The notes below the pieces were generated by a model. That model searched no databases and was not told the origin of the DNA. It saw only the letters and a program-made list of their open reading frames with translations. From contig JAQTNA010000033.1 of NCBI GenBank assembly GCA_028714035.1, positions 1-52,920 on the forward strand: a DNA stretch of 52,920 nt. Reading direction: 5' to 3'. Source of the stretch: Rhodocyclaceae bacterium (GTDB lineage Bacteria; Pseudomonadota; Gammaproteobacteria; Burkholderiales; Rhodocyclaceae). The translations under genes were made by a program, and so were the position numbers. Positions 33,670-40,941 of the stretch are shown one piece after another. Numbering within the stretch: position 1 is the stretch's first letter; the number at the start of each line of letters is the position of its first letter.

Positions 33670-35153
33670 GGGGCGGCCTCCTCTTCCATGGCGGGGGGCG
33701 TGCCCAGGGGCAGGGTGAAGCGCACGCAGGCGCCGCCGGCGTGGTTCTCGGCGGCTATGGTCCCGTCGTGCGCCTCGATGATGGCCTTGCAGATGGCCAA
33801 ACCCAGGCCGGTTCCCGGCACGGCCGGCTCGCGCTCGCCTCTGACGAAGGCCTCGAAGACCTGATCCAGGCGATCCGGCGGGAAGCCCGGGCCATCGTTC
33901 AATACCGCGACTTCCAGGCTTGCCTTACCTGCCTGGGCGCTCAAGCGGATACGTGCGCCTTTCGGGGAATACTTGACGGCATTTTCCAGCAGATTGCAGA
34001 CGACCCGCTCCATGAGAACCGCGTCGAAGCTCACCAGGGGCAGGTTGCGCGGCACGTCCACTTCGAGCATGCGCCCGGCGAGTATGGCCGCCAGCAGGCG
34101 GGTGCTGGAGCCGACGATCTCCTCGAACGGCTGCCATTCCCGGTTCAGGCTGATGCTGCCGCTTTGCAGGCGCGCCATTTCCAGAAGATTGGACAGGAGG
34201 TGATGCATGGCGTGAGCCTGGTCGCGGATGATGCCCGCGGTCTCCTGGGCACTCTCCGGCAAGGGCGGGCGCGCGAGCGAGTCGGCCAGGCCAACCAGGC
34301 TGGTCAGCGGTGTGCGCAGGTCGTGGGACAGGGACGACAGGATGGACGTGCGCAGCTTTTCCGCCTCGAACTGCAACTCGCCCTGGCGGGCCGCCTCGGC
34401 GTAATGCAGGCGCTCGATGATGATCGCCACCAGGGATGCGACCGCCTCCAGCAAGGTCCGCCGGGAGCGCACCAGGTAGATGACGTCCGTGCGCGGCGCC
34501 ACGGCCAGCACGCCGCGTACCTTTGTGGGTGCGGTGAGCGGCAGAAAGACGATGGCCATGCCCATGCCGGCCAGGGAGTCGGTCTCGACGACGGTGCGCC
34601 GTTCGTAGGCCGAGCGCGCGAAACTCAGTTCCAGGTCGGTCAGGTGCCGCGGTCCGAACTCGTGGAAGGCCGCCGGGTCGGCGGCGGATGCCGGCACGAG
34701 TACCGTGGTGTCCATCTCGAGGCCCGCCAGGAAGCCCTGGGTGATCTGCGCCACCTGGTCCACCGTCAAGGCCCCCCCCAGGTCCCGCGCCAGTTCGTAC
34801 AGAACCCGTGTCTCCCGCTCCCGTGCCTGGGCCTGTTCAGTTCGTTCCGAGAGCCGGGCCGCCAGGTGGGAGGTGATCAGTCCCACGGCCAGCATGACCG
34901 CGAAGGTCACCAGATACTGGGCGTCGGCCACCGCCAGGGACAGGTGCGGCGGTACGAAGAAGAAATCGAACAGGGCAACGCACAGGAAGGCCGCCATGAC
35001 CGAGGGGCCGCGCCCGAGCCATACCGCCGTGACGAACACCGTCAGCAGGAAAAGCATGACGATGTTGGCCACATCCAGCCACGCCCTCAGGGGGAAGGCG
35101 ACGAGCGTGGTCAGGATGCACAGGGCCGCGGAGAGTGGATACCTGGGGTTCAT
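33666..35153 (-). CDS. Short KdpD-like sensor histidine kinase lacking the N-terminal KdpD/UspA domains
   Basis: 495 residues, compared with about 890 for full KdpD. It starts directly with the DUF4118 four-helix membrane domain (LSAALCILTTLVAFPLRAWL, IVMLFLLTVFVTAVWLGRGP, FVPPHLSLAVADAQYLVTFA), then a GAF domain, HisKA with SLSHDLRTPLTSL (His277) and HATPase with NLLENAVKYSP, GPGFPPDRLDQVF, GTGLGLAI. There is no Walker-type KdpD domain in the 140 bases upstream. The open frame continues upstream, but that part opposes the divergent tetR gene and has no family match. K+ or osmotic sensing is inferred from the family. Confidence 0.88.
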   Translation of the reverse strand: MNPRYPLSAALCILTTLVAFPLRAWLDVANIVMLFLLTVFVTAVWLGRGPSVMAAFLCVALFDFFFVPPHLSLAVADAQYLVTFAVMLAVGLITSHLAARLSERTEQAQARERETRVLYELARDLGGALTVDQVAQITQGFLAGLEMDTTVLVPASAADPAAFHEFGPRHLTDLELSFARSAYERRTVVETDSLAGMGMAIVFLPLTAPTKVRGVLAVAPRTDVIYLVRSRRTLLEAVASLVAIIIERLHYAEAARQGELQFEAEKLRTSILSSLSHDLRTPLTSLVGLADSLARPPLPESAQETAGIIRDQAHAMHHLLSNLLEMARLQSGSISLNREWQPFEEIVGSSTRLLAAILAGRMLEVDVPRNLPLVSFDAVLMERVVCNLLENAVKYSPKGARIRLSAQAGKASLEVAVLNDGPGFPPDRLDQVFEAFVRGEREPAVPGTGLGLAICKAIIEAHDGTIAAENHAGGACVRFTLPLGTPPAMEEEAAP

Positions 35154-35232
35154 GAACGGCAGTGTCCTACATCCAATGTAAAAATGGCGTAAACGCCGCC
35201 ATGGCTCGCCCCCCGGAGTACAAAGAAACTTC

Positions 35233-35280
35233 TTGCATTTAGGACGATCGTTCGTATAATTCGGGTCAAACGTTCGTTTT
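35233..35280 (+). promoter_or_regulatory. tetR promoter with CGTTCGT operator sites
   Basis: TTGCAT (35233-35238), 16 bases, TATAAT (35255-35260). Two related sites are present: ACGATCGTTCGT (35244-35255), between the boxes, and CAAACGTTCGTTTT (35267-35280), just downstream of the -10. Their CGTTCGT cores are 22 bases apart, two helical turns. The second site recurs at 40798-40811. A TetR dimer site for autoregulation is likely. Confidence 0.65.
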
Positions 35281-35294
35281 AATTCGAGGCGGTC

Positions 35295-35984
35295 ATGGCA
35301 GTCAACGACAGGACATTGGGTGAGACTCAGGAGCGCATCCTGGATGCGGCCGAGCGCCTGTTCATGGAGCAGGGCTTCGAGGGCACCTCGATGCGCCAGG
35401 TGACCAGCGAGGCCGGGGTGAATCTCGCCGCGGTGAATTATCACTTCGGCTCCAAGGAAGCGCTCATGCAGGCGGTGCTGCGTCGGCGCACGGAGACGCT
35501 CAACCGGGAGCGGCTGCGGGTGCTGGACGAACTGGAGGCCCGGGCGGAAGGCGCGCCCCTCAAGGTTTCCCAGATCGTGGATGCCTTCTTCGGCACCCTG
35601 CTGCGCATGGGCAGCGGGGAGGCGGGCGGCCGGACCTTCCTGCGTCTCCTGGGGCGGACCATGACCGAGCCATCCAGCTTCATCCGCACCTTCCTCGCCG
35701 CGGAATACGCCGACGTGCTGGAACGCTACCGCAACGCCCTGTTCCGGGCGCTGCCGGAGGTGCCCCGGGCGGAAATCGTCTGGCGTTTCCATTTCATGCT
35801 GGGCGCCACGTCCTACGCCATCGCCGGTACCGATGTCCTGCGCCTGGTGACGGACTGGCAACTCGGCGCGGGAGAGGATGCCCAGGCGGAAGAATTCCTG
35901 CTGCCGCGCCTCATGTCCTTCCTGCTCGGGGGACTCAGGGCGCCTTTGCCGGCCTTGGCCGGAGCAGGTAAAGGCAGCCCGTAG
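35295..35984 (+). CDS. TetR-family regulator, probably of fatty-acid degradation
   Basis: 229 residues. N-terminal TetR HTH (ERILDAAERLFMEQGFEGTS, MRQVTSEAGVNLAAVNYHFG); C-terminal ligand domain of the kind found in PsrA-like regulators (FLRLLGRTMTEPSSFIRTFL). It is related in both halves to the second regulator at 40082. It precedes fadE on the same strand. AGGCGGTC is a weak ribosome site. The last codons and stop (35982-35984, TAG) lie in the palindromic repeat 35981-36046. Acyl-CoA response is inferred from neighbours and from the shared operator. Confidence 0.88.
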   Translation: MAVNDRTLGETQERILDAAERLFMEQGFEGTSMRQVTSEAGVNLAAVNYHFGSKEALMQAVLRRRTETLNRERLRVLDELEARAEGAPLKVSQIVDAFFGTLLRMGSGEAGGRTFLRLLGRTMTEPSSFIRTFLAAEYADVLERYRNALFRALPEVPRAEIVWRFHFMLGATSYAIAGTDVLRLVTDWQLGAGEDAQAEEFLLPRLMSFLLGGLRAPLPALAGAGKGSP

Positions 35985-36046
35985 ATCGGGATTCATCCCG
36001 ACTTGGACGGATATGGCAGGCGATGTCGGGTTGAAATCCGACCTAC
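35981..36046. repeat. Paired GTAGATCGGG...CCCGACCTAC-type palindromic repeat
   Basis: GATCGGGATTCATCCCGA and GTCGGGTTGAAATCCGACCT in inverted arrangement with outer GTAG/CTAC. The TAG stop of the preceding tetR is part of the repeat's first GTAG. Confidence 0.85.
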
Positions 36047-36096
36047 GTAACTCATTGAACAGGCAGTTCCCTGCAACAGATATTCAGGAGGAAACC

Positions 36097-38433
36097 ATGG
36101 CAAACTTCATCATCCTCGGGCTGCTTGCCGTTATCGGCGCCGTCCTGTTCATCGCACCCCTGCGGCGGAGGGCGCTGACGGCGCCCGTCTTTGCCCTCTA
36201 CCGGCGCATCCTGCCCGGCATGTCGGACACGGAGCGGGAGGCCCTGGAGGCGGGCACCGTCTGGTGGGAGGGGGAACTCTTTCGCGGCGATCCGGACTGG
36301 ACGAAACTCCTGGCCTACCCGGTGCCGCGCCTGTCAATCGAGGAGCGGTCCTTCCTGGATGGTGAGGCCGAGGCGGCCTGTGCCCTGGTGGATGAATGGC
36401 AGGTGTCCCATGAACACCAGGACCTGGCGCCGGAGGCCTGGCGCTACCTCAAGGACAAGGGTTTCATGGGCATGATCATCCCGAAGGCCTACGGCGGCCT
36501 GGGGTTCTCCGCCTACGCCCATTCCCAGGTGGTGATGAAGCTGTCCACCCGCTCCTCGGCGCTCGCGGTGTCGGTCATGGTGCCCAATTCCCTGGGGCCG
36601 GCGGAACTCCTCCTGCACTACGGCACGGAGGAACAGAAGAACCACTACCTGCCGCGCCTGGCCAGGGGGCTGGAAATTCCGGCGTTTGCGTTGACCAGTC
36701 CCTGGGCCGGTTCCGACGCCGCCGCCATCCCGGATGCCGGCATCGTCTGCAAGGGCCAGTGGCAGGGCCGGGAAGTGCTGGGCATGAGGGTGAGCTGGGA
36801 CAAGCGCTACATCACCCTGGCGCCGGTGTGCTCGCTCCTCGGCCTCGCCTTCCATCTCTACGACCCCGACGGCCTCCTGGGCGAGAAGAAGGACGTGGGT
36901 ATCACCTGCGCCCTGGTGCCCTCCGATCATCCGGGGGTAGATCTGGGCCGGCGCCACCTGCCGCTGGCCGCCATGTTCATGAACGGCCCGACCCGGGGCA
37001 AGGACGTGTTCATGCCCCTGGATTTCATCATCGGCGGACCGGCCATGGCCGGCCAGGGCTGGCGCATGCTCATGGAGTGCCTGGCGGCGGGCCGCTCCAT
37101 TTCCCTGCCTTCCTCCAATACCGGCATGGCCAAGCTCACGGCACGAGCCGTGGGGGCGTACGCCCGGGTGCGCAGCCAGTTCAGGATGGCGGTGGGCAAG
37201 TTCGAGGGCGTGGAGGAGGCGCTTACCCGCATCGGCGCTTCCACCTACATGATGGACGCCACGCGCGTTCTCACGGCCGGCGCGGTGGATCTGGGGGAGA
37301 AGCCTTCGGTGGCCTCGGCCATCGCCAAGTACCATGTCACGGAGCGGGCGAGGAAGGTGGTGAGCGACGGCATGGACGTGATCGGCGGCAAGGGCATCTG
37401 CCTCGGACCCTCCAACTTCCTCGGCAGCGTCTACCAGCAGGTGCCCATAGGCATCACCGTGGAAGGGGCGAACATCCTCACTCGCAGCCTCATCCTCTTC
37501 GGCCAGGGCGCCATCCGCTGCCATCCTTTTGTGTTGGCCGAGATGCGCTCGGCGCAAAACCCGGACAAGGCCGGGGGCCTCGTGGACTTCGATCGGGCGC
37601 TCCTGGGCCATGCCGGCTACGCTATCAGAAATGGCCTGCGTACCTGGGTACTGGGCATGACCGGCTCCCATTTTGTCTCCGTGGCGGCGGACGTGGCGCC
37701 GGAAACGAAGCGCTACTACCAGCAACTCACCCGCTTCTCCGCCGCCTTCGCCTTCCTGTCGGACGTTTCGATGCTGGTGATGGGGGGCGGCTTGAAGCGG
37801 CGCGAGAAGCTCTCGGCCCGCCTGGGGGACATCCTGTCCCAGATGTATCTCATGTCCGCGACCCTCAAGCGCTTCGAGGCCGAGGGGCGGCAGGCGGAAG
37901 ACGCGCCGCTCGTGCACTGGGGCGTGTGGGACGCCATGTACCAGGCGCAGCAGGCCTTCGATGGCGTGATCGCCAACTATCCGAACCGCTTCGTGGCCTG
38001 GTGCCTGAACAAGATCATCTTTCCCTGGGGCCACCCCTACGTTGTGCCCTCGGACGAGCTGGGGCACCAGGTGGCGAAACTCCTGATCGCGCCTTCGGCC
38101 ACCCGGGACCGGCTCACCGACGGCTGTTACGTGGCGAAGACCTCGGACGACGCGGTGGGCGCCGTGGAACTGGCGCTCCTGGCCACCCTGGAAGCGGAAC
38201 CCATCGAGGCGAAGATCCGGGAGGCGGAAAAGACCGGCCTGTTCGACGCCAACCCGCTCGCCAACGTGCGGGACATGGCCCATGCGGCCTTCCAGGCGGG
38301 GGTCATCGGCGTCCAGGAGTACGCCATCCTGAAACGTCGCAATGAATTGCGCGACATCGTGGTGCGCGTGGATGACTTCCCCTTTGATTTCGGCGCCGGC
38401 ATGGTCCGTCGGCCGGCATTGCAGGCGGCCTGA
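36097..38433 (+). CDS. fadE: Acyl-CoA dehydrogenase, FadE type
   Basis: 778 residues, close to E. coli FadE. It carries out the first step of beta-oxidation, making trans-2-enoyl-CoA, with an FAD cofactor. An N-terminal hydrophobic stretch (FIILGLLAVIGAVLFIAPLR) suggests membrane attachment, as in FadE. Segments include GFMGMIIPKAYGGLGFSAYA, FALTSPWAGSDAAAIPDAG, IGGPAMAGQGWRMLMECLAA, GKGICLGPSNFLGSVYQQVP and VPIGITVEGANILTRSLILF, all characteristic. AGGAGG six bases before the ATG supports the start. It probably shares a transcript with the tetR upstream. Confidence 0.95.
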   Translation: MANFIILGLLAVIGAVLFIAPLRRRALTAPVFALYRRILPGMSDTEREALEAGTVWWEGELFRGDPDWTKLLAYPVPRLSIEERSFLDGEAEAACALVDEWQVSHEHQDLAPEAWRYLKDKGFMGMIIPKAYGGLGFSAYAHSQVVMKLSTRSSALAVSVMVPNSLGPAELLLHYGTEEQKNHYLPRLARGLEIPAFALTSPWAGSDAAAIPDAGIVCKGQWQGREVLGMRVSWDKRYITLAPVCSLLGLAFHLYDPDGLLGEKKDVGITCALVPSDHPGVDLGRRHLPLAAMFMNGPTRGKDVFMPLDFIIGGPAMAGQGWRMLMECLAAGRSISLPSSNTGMAKLTARAVGAYARVRSQFRMAVGKFEGVEEALTRIGASTYMMDATRVLTAGAVDLGEKPSVASAIAKYHVTERARKVVSDGMDVIGGKGICLGPSNFLGSVYQQVPIGITVEGANILTRSLILFGQGAIRCHPFVLAEMRSAQNPDKAGGLVDFDRALLGHAGYAIRNGLRTWVLGMTGSHFVSVAADVAPETKRYYQQLTRFSAAFAFLSDVSMLVMGGGLKRREKLSARLGDILSQMYLMSATLKRFEAEGRQAEDAPLVHWGVWDAMYQAQQAFDGVIANYPNRFVAWCLNKIIFPWGHPYVVPSDELGHQVAKLLIAPSATRDRLTDGCYVAKTSDDAVGAVELALLATLEAEPIEAKIREAEKTGLFDANPLANVRDMAHAAFQAGVIGVQEYAILKRRNELRDIVVRVDDFPFDFGAGMVRRPALQAA

Positions 38434-38468
38434 AACATCGTGTAACCTGAGAGTCCTTGACTACGGCT

Positions 38469-38498
38469 TTGCACCCAGGGCCGGAGGTCCGTTACACT
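38469..38498 (+). promoter_or_regulatory. Putative fadL promoter
   Basis: TTGCAC (38469-38474), 18 bases, TACACT (38493-38498), about 108 bases before the fadL ATG. No CAAACGTTCG site is seen here. Confidence 0.45.
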
Positions 38499-38605
38499 AG
38501 GATACCGAGTCGGATATTCCGGCATGAGCACCCGATTTGCTGCCCCGGCGGCATCGAGCAGGACGGAAGGCCAGACCTTCCGCTTCAATAATCAGAGGAG
38601 ACGAT

Positions 38606-39997
38606 ATGAAAACTGCAATGCGCGCCCTGCCGGCCCTGATCATGGGCCTGGGAACGGCACTCGGCGCCGGCTCGGCCGGGGCTTCCGCCTTTCAATTGTT
38701 GGAACAGAATGCCAGCGGCCTGGGCAATGCCTACGCCGGCGCGGCGGCCGTGGCGGAAGATGCCAGCACGATCTACTTCAATCCGGCGGGCCTGACGGCG
38801 CTGCCTCAAGGAAAGAATGCCGTGGTGGCGGTCAACGCCATCAACCCGTCGGCCAAGTTCAGCAACAGCGGTACTTCCCGTTCCGGCGGCGGCGTCTCGG
38901 GCGGCATCCCGACAGATTTCGGTTCGTCTGGCACCGGCGGCGACGCGGGCAGCCTGGCCTTCGTGCCGAACGCCTATTTCTCCATGCAGCTGGCGCCCCA
39001 ATGGACCCTCGGCCTGGGCATCAACGCGCCCTTCGGCCTGAAGACCGAATATGATGACAACTGGATCGGCCGGTTCCAGGGCATCAAGTCGGAAATGAAG
39101 ACCATGAACATCAATCCGACCGTGGCCTTCAAGGTGAACGACGTCGTGTCCATCGGCGTCGGCATGGACTACCAGAAGATTGACGCGACCCTGACCAAGG
39201 CGGTGAACTATACGGCGGTCATCGCCTCGAACCCGGCCTATGCCGCGGGGCTTGCCGCGGGCAACGTGGAAGGCCGCCAGGAACTCACCGGCAGCGACAA
39301 CGCCTGGGGCTACAACGTGGGCGTGACCTTCAACCTGTCGGACCGCACCCGGCTCGGCCTGGCCTATCGCTCGGCGATCAAGTACACGCTGACCGGAACC
39401 CAGACGGTGACTCACCCGGCGACGGCAAGCCCCACGGCCAACTTGGTCATCAACAGCTATCCCAACACCTTGAACCAGGCCGTCTCGCTGGATCTGAAGG
39501 TGCCGGATACCTTCTCCATGGCCGTGGTGCAGAAGCTGGACGACAAGTGGGAGATGATGGGCGACCTGTCCTGGACCGGCTGGTCGAAGATCCAGGAAAT
39601 TCGCGTCAAGTTCACTTCACCCGGCGCCACCGACGATGTGACGGACTGGAAGCTGAAGGACACCTGGAAGCTGTCTCTCGGCGCCAACTACCGTTACGCG
39701 GACAACATGAAGTTCCGCTTCGGCGTTGCCTACGACCAGAGCCCGGTTCCCGATCAGTATCGCACCGTGCGCCTGCCGGACGCGGACCGTACCTGGCTGA
39801 GCCTGGGCATGCAATACAAGCTGGACAAGCAGCGCGCCCTGGACGTGGGCTTCTCCTACCTCTGGGTTAAGAATGCTCCGATCAACAACAATGGCATGAT
39901 TCCCCTGAGCGCCATCGGCTATGCCCGCGGCCTGACCAACGGCAACTACAACAACAACGTGACCATCCTGGGTGCCCAGTACACGGCGAACTTCTAA
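38606..39997 (+). CDS. fadL: FadL-family outer membrane fatty-acid transporter
   Basis: 463 residues. Signal peptide (ALIMGLGTALGAGSAGASA), then the diagnostic FadL start: AFQLLEQNASGLGNAYAGAA and DASTIYFNPAGLTALPQGKN. A 14-strand barrel follows (GINAPFGLKTEYDDNWIGRF, LGLAYRSAIKYTLTGT, RFGVAYDQSPVPDQYRTVRL), ending with an aromatic residue (YTANF). The N-terminal hatch motif is present. AGAGGAG at 38594-38600 precedes the ATG. A terminator follows, so it is probably monocistronic. Confidence 0.94.
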   Translation: MKTAMRALPALIMGLGTALGAGSAGASAFQLLEQNASGLGNAYAGAAAVAEDASTIYFNPAGLTALPQGKNAVVAVNAINPSAKFSNSGTSRSGGGVSGGIPTDFGSSGTGGDAGSLAFVPNAYFSMQLAPQWTLGLGINAPFGLKTEYDDNWIGRFQGIKSEMKTMNINPTVAFKVNDVVSIGVGMDYQKIDATLTKAVNYTAVIASNPAYAAGLAAGNVEGRQELTGSDNAWGYNVGVTFNLSDRTRLGLAYRSAIKYTLTGTQTVTHPATASPTANLVINSYPNTLNQAVSLDLKVPDTFSMAVVQKLDDKWEMMGDLSWTGWSKIQEIRVKFTSPGATDDVTDWKLKDTWKLSLGANYRYADNMKFRFGVAYDQSPVPDQYRTVRLPDADRTWLSLGMQYKLDKQRALDVGFSYLWVKNAPINNNGMIPLSAIGYARGLTNGNYNNNVTILGAQYTANF

Positions 39998-40014
39998 GGC
40001 AAACCTGACCGGCT

Positions 40015-40056
40015 CGGGCGAGGGGCGCTGATATCGCTTCCCGCCCGTTCTTTTTT
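40015..40056 (+). terminator. Intrinsic terminator after fadL
   Basis: CGGGCGAGGGGCG pairs with CGCTTCCCGCCCG (one mismatch, two G-U) around seven bases, followed by TTCTTTTTT. Confidence 0.85.
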
Positions 40057-40081
40057 GGGACTGGCCGGTCCCGACAAGCAC

Positions 40082-40750
40082 ATGAAAAAGCCCAAATCAT
40101 CCGAGCAGGATGGGCCCGTGGAAGCCACCCGGGAACGCATCCTCAACGTGGCGGCGCGCCTGTTTACCGAGCGGGGCTTTGCCGGCACTTCCATGCGGCA
40201 GATCGCCGGGGAGGCCTCGGTCCCCCTGTCCTCCATCAATTACCACTTCGGCTCCAAGCAGGCGCTCATGGAGTCGGTCTATGGCCGCATGCTGGACAGC
40301 GTCGGCCGGCGCGACTACCTGGACAAGCTACAGGCGGAAGCCGGGGAGCGGCCCCTGACCGTGGCGGAGATCGTGCGCGCCTACATGGGCTCGGCCCTGC
40401 GGCTCACCAAAAAGGACAGCATGTCCGGCGCCCTGTTTCGCCAGCTCATGGCCCGGGCCTTCTTCGAGCCCGGCGATCCGGCGGAGAGTTTCTTCCCGGC
40501 CCAGTTCGAGAAGGATACGGACCGTTACAAGGAGGCCCTGATGCGCGCGCTGCCCCATCTGGACGAGGCGGAAGTGGTGTGGCGCATGTACTGGTTCGTC
40601 GGTCTCATGGCCTATGTCCTGGGTGGCAAGGACATCATGCGCATGAAGGCGCGCTATGGCCTGCCGGACGCGGACGATCCGGAACGCATCCTGGAGCGCA
40701 TGGTGCCCTTCGTGGTGTCCGCCATGGAAGCCCCGCGCAATCCGGCCTGA
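40082..40750 (+). CDS. TetR-family regulator, paralogue of the one upstream of fadE
   Basis: 222 residues. HTH segment RERILNVAARLFTERGFAGT and SMRQIAGEASVPLSSINYHF, very like the regulator at 35295; the ligand domain is also related (RQLMARAFFEPGDPAESFFP). The ATG at 40082 has no clear ribosome site; a TTG nine codons upstream overlaps the fadL terminator. It stands between fadL and the fadB-like gene, whose promoter has the CAAACGTTCG site. Which of the two regulators binds this site cannot be told from sequence alone. Confidence 0.88.
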   Translation: MKKPKSSEQDGPVEATRERILNVAARLFTERGFAGTSMRQIAGEASVPLSSINYHFGSKQALMESVYGRMLDSVGRRDYLDKLQAEAGERPLTVAEIVRAYMGSALRLTKKDSMSGALFRQLMARAFFEPGDPAESFFPAQFEKDTDRYKEALMRALPHLDEAEVVWRMYWFVGLMAYVLGGKDIMRMKARYGLPDADDPERILERMVPFVVSAMEAPRNPA

Positions 40751-40765
40751 ATCATGCGGTGAGGC

Positions 40766-40811
40766 TTGACAGCCGTTTTTTTTGCCCTAGAATTGGACAA
40801 ACGTTCGAATT
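40766..40811 (+). promoter_or_regulatory. fadB-like operon promoter with CAAACGTTCG operator
   Basis: TTGACA (40766-40771), 16 bases, TAGAAT (40788-40793), then CAAACGTTCGAATTG from 40798. The motif CAAACGTTCG is identical to the one after the tetR -10 at 35267, four instead of six bases downstream of the -10. Repression by occlusion at the start point is the expected mode. Confidence 0.7.
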
Positions 40812-40849
40812 GATGCCCGGGCTACGGCGACCCGGATGAAGGCAGGTTT

Positions 40850-40903
40850 GTGGGGCGGGCTTCAGCCCGCCGTGGGCGACAAGGCCGAAGAAGTTGGCCC
40901 CAC
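40850..40903. repeat. Paired GTGGGGCGGGCTTCAGCCCG...GGCCCCAC palindromic repeat
   Basis: GTGGGGC outer ends with the inner hairpin GGCGGGCTTCAGCCCGCC; the second hairpin is degenerate (GGCC...GGCC). It is located in the leader of the fadB-like gene, after its promoter. Same family as 45379-45424. Confidence 0.75.
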
Positions 40904-40941
40904 GCTTTTCTGAGGGCTAGGCCAGTGAAAAGGAGAATACT

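Noticed and set aside
33666..35996. Kinase frame extended to 776 residues
   Set aside because: The extra 281 residues lie opposite the divergent tetR gene and have no similarity to the KdpD N-terminal domain; the DUF4118 region starts right after ATG 35153.
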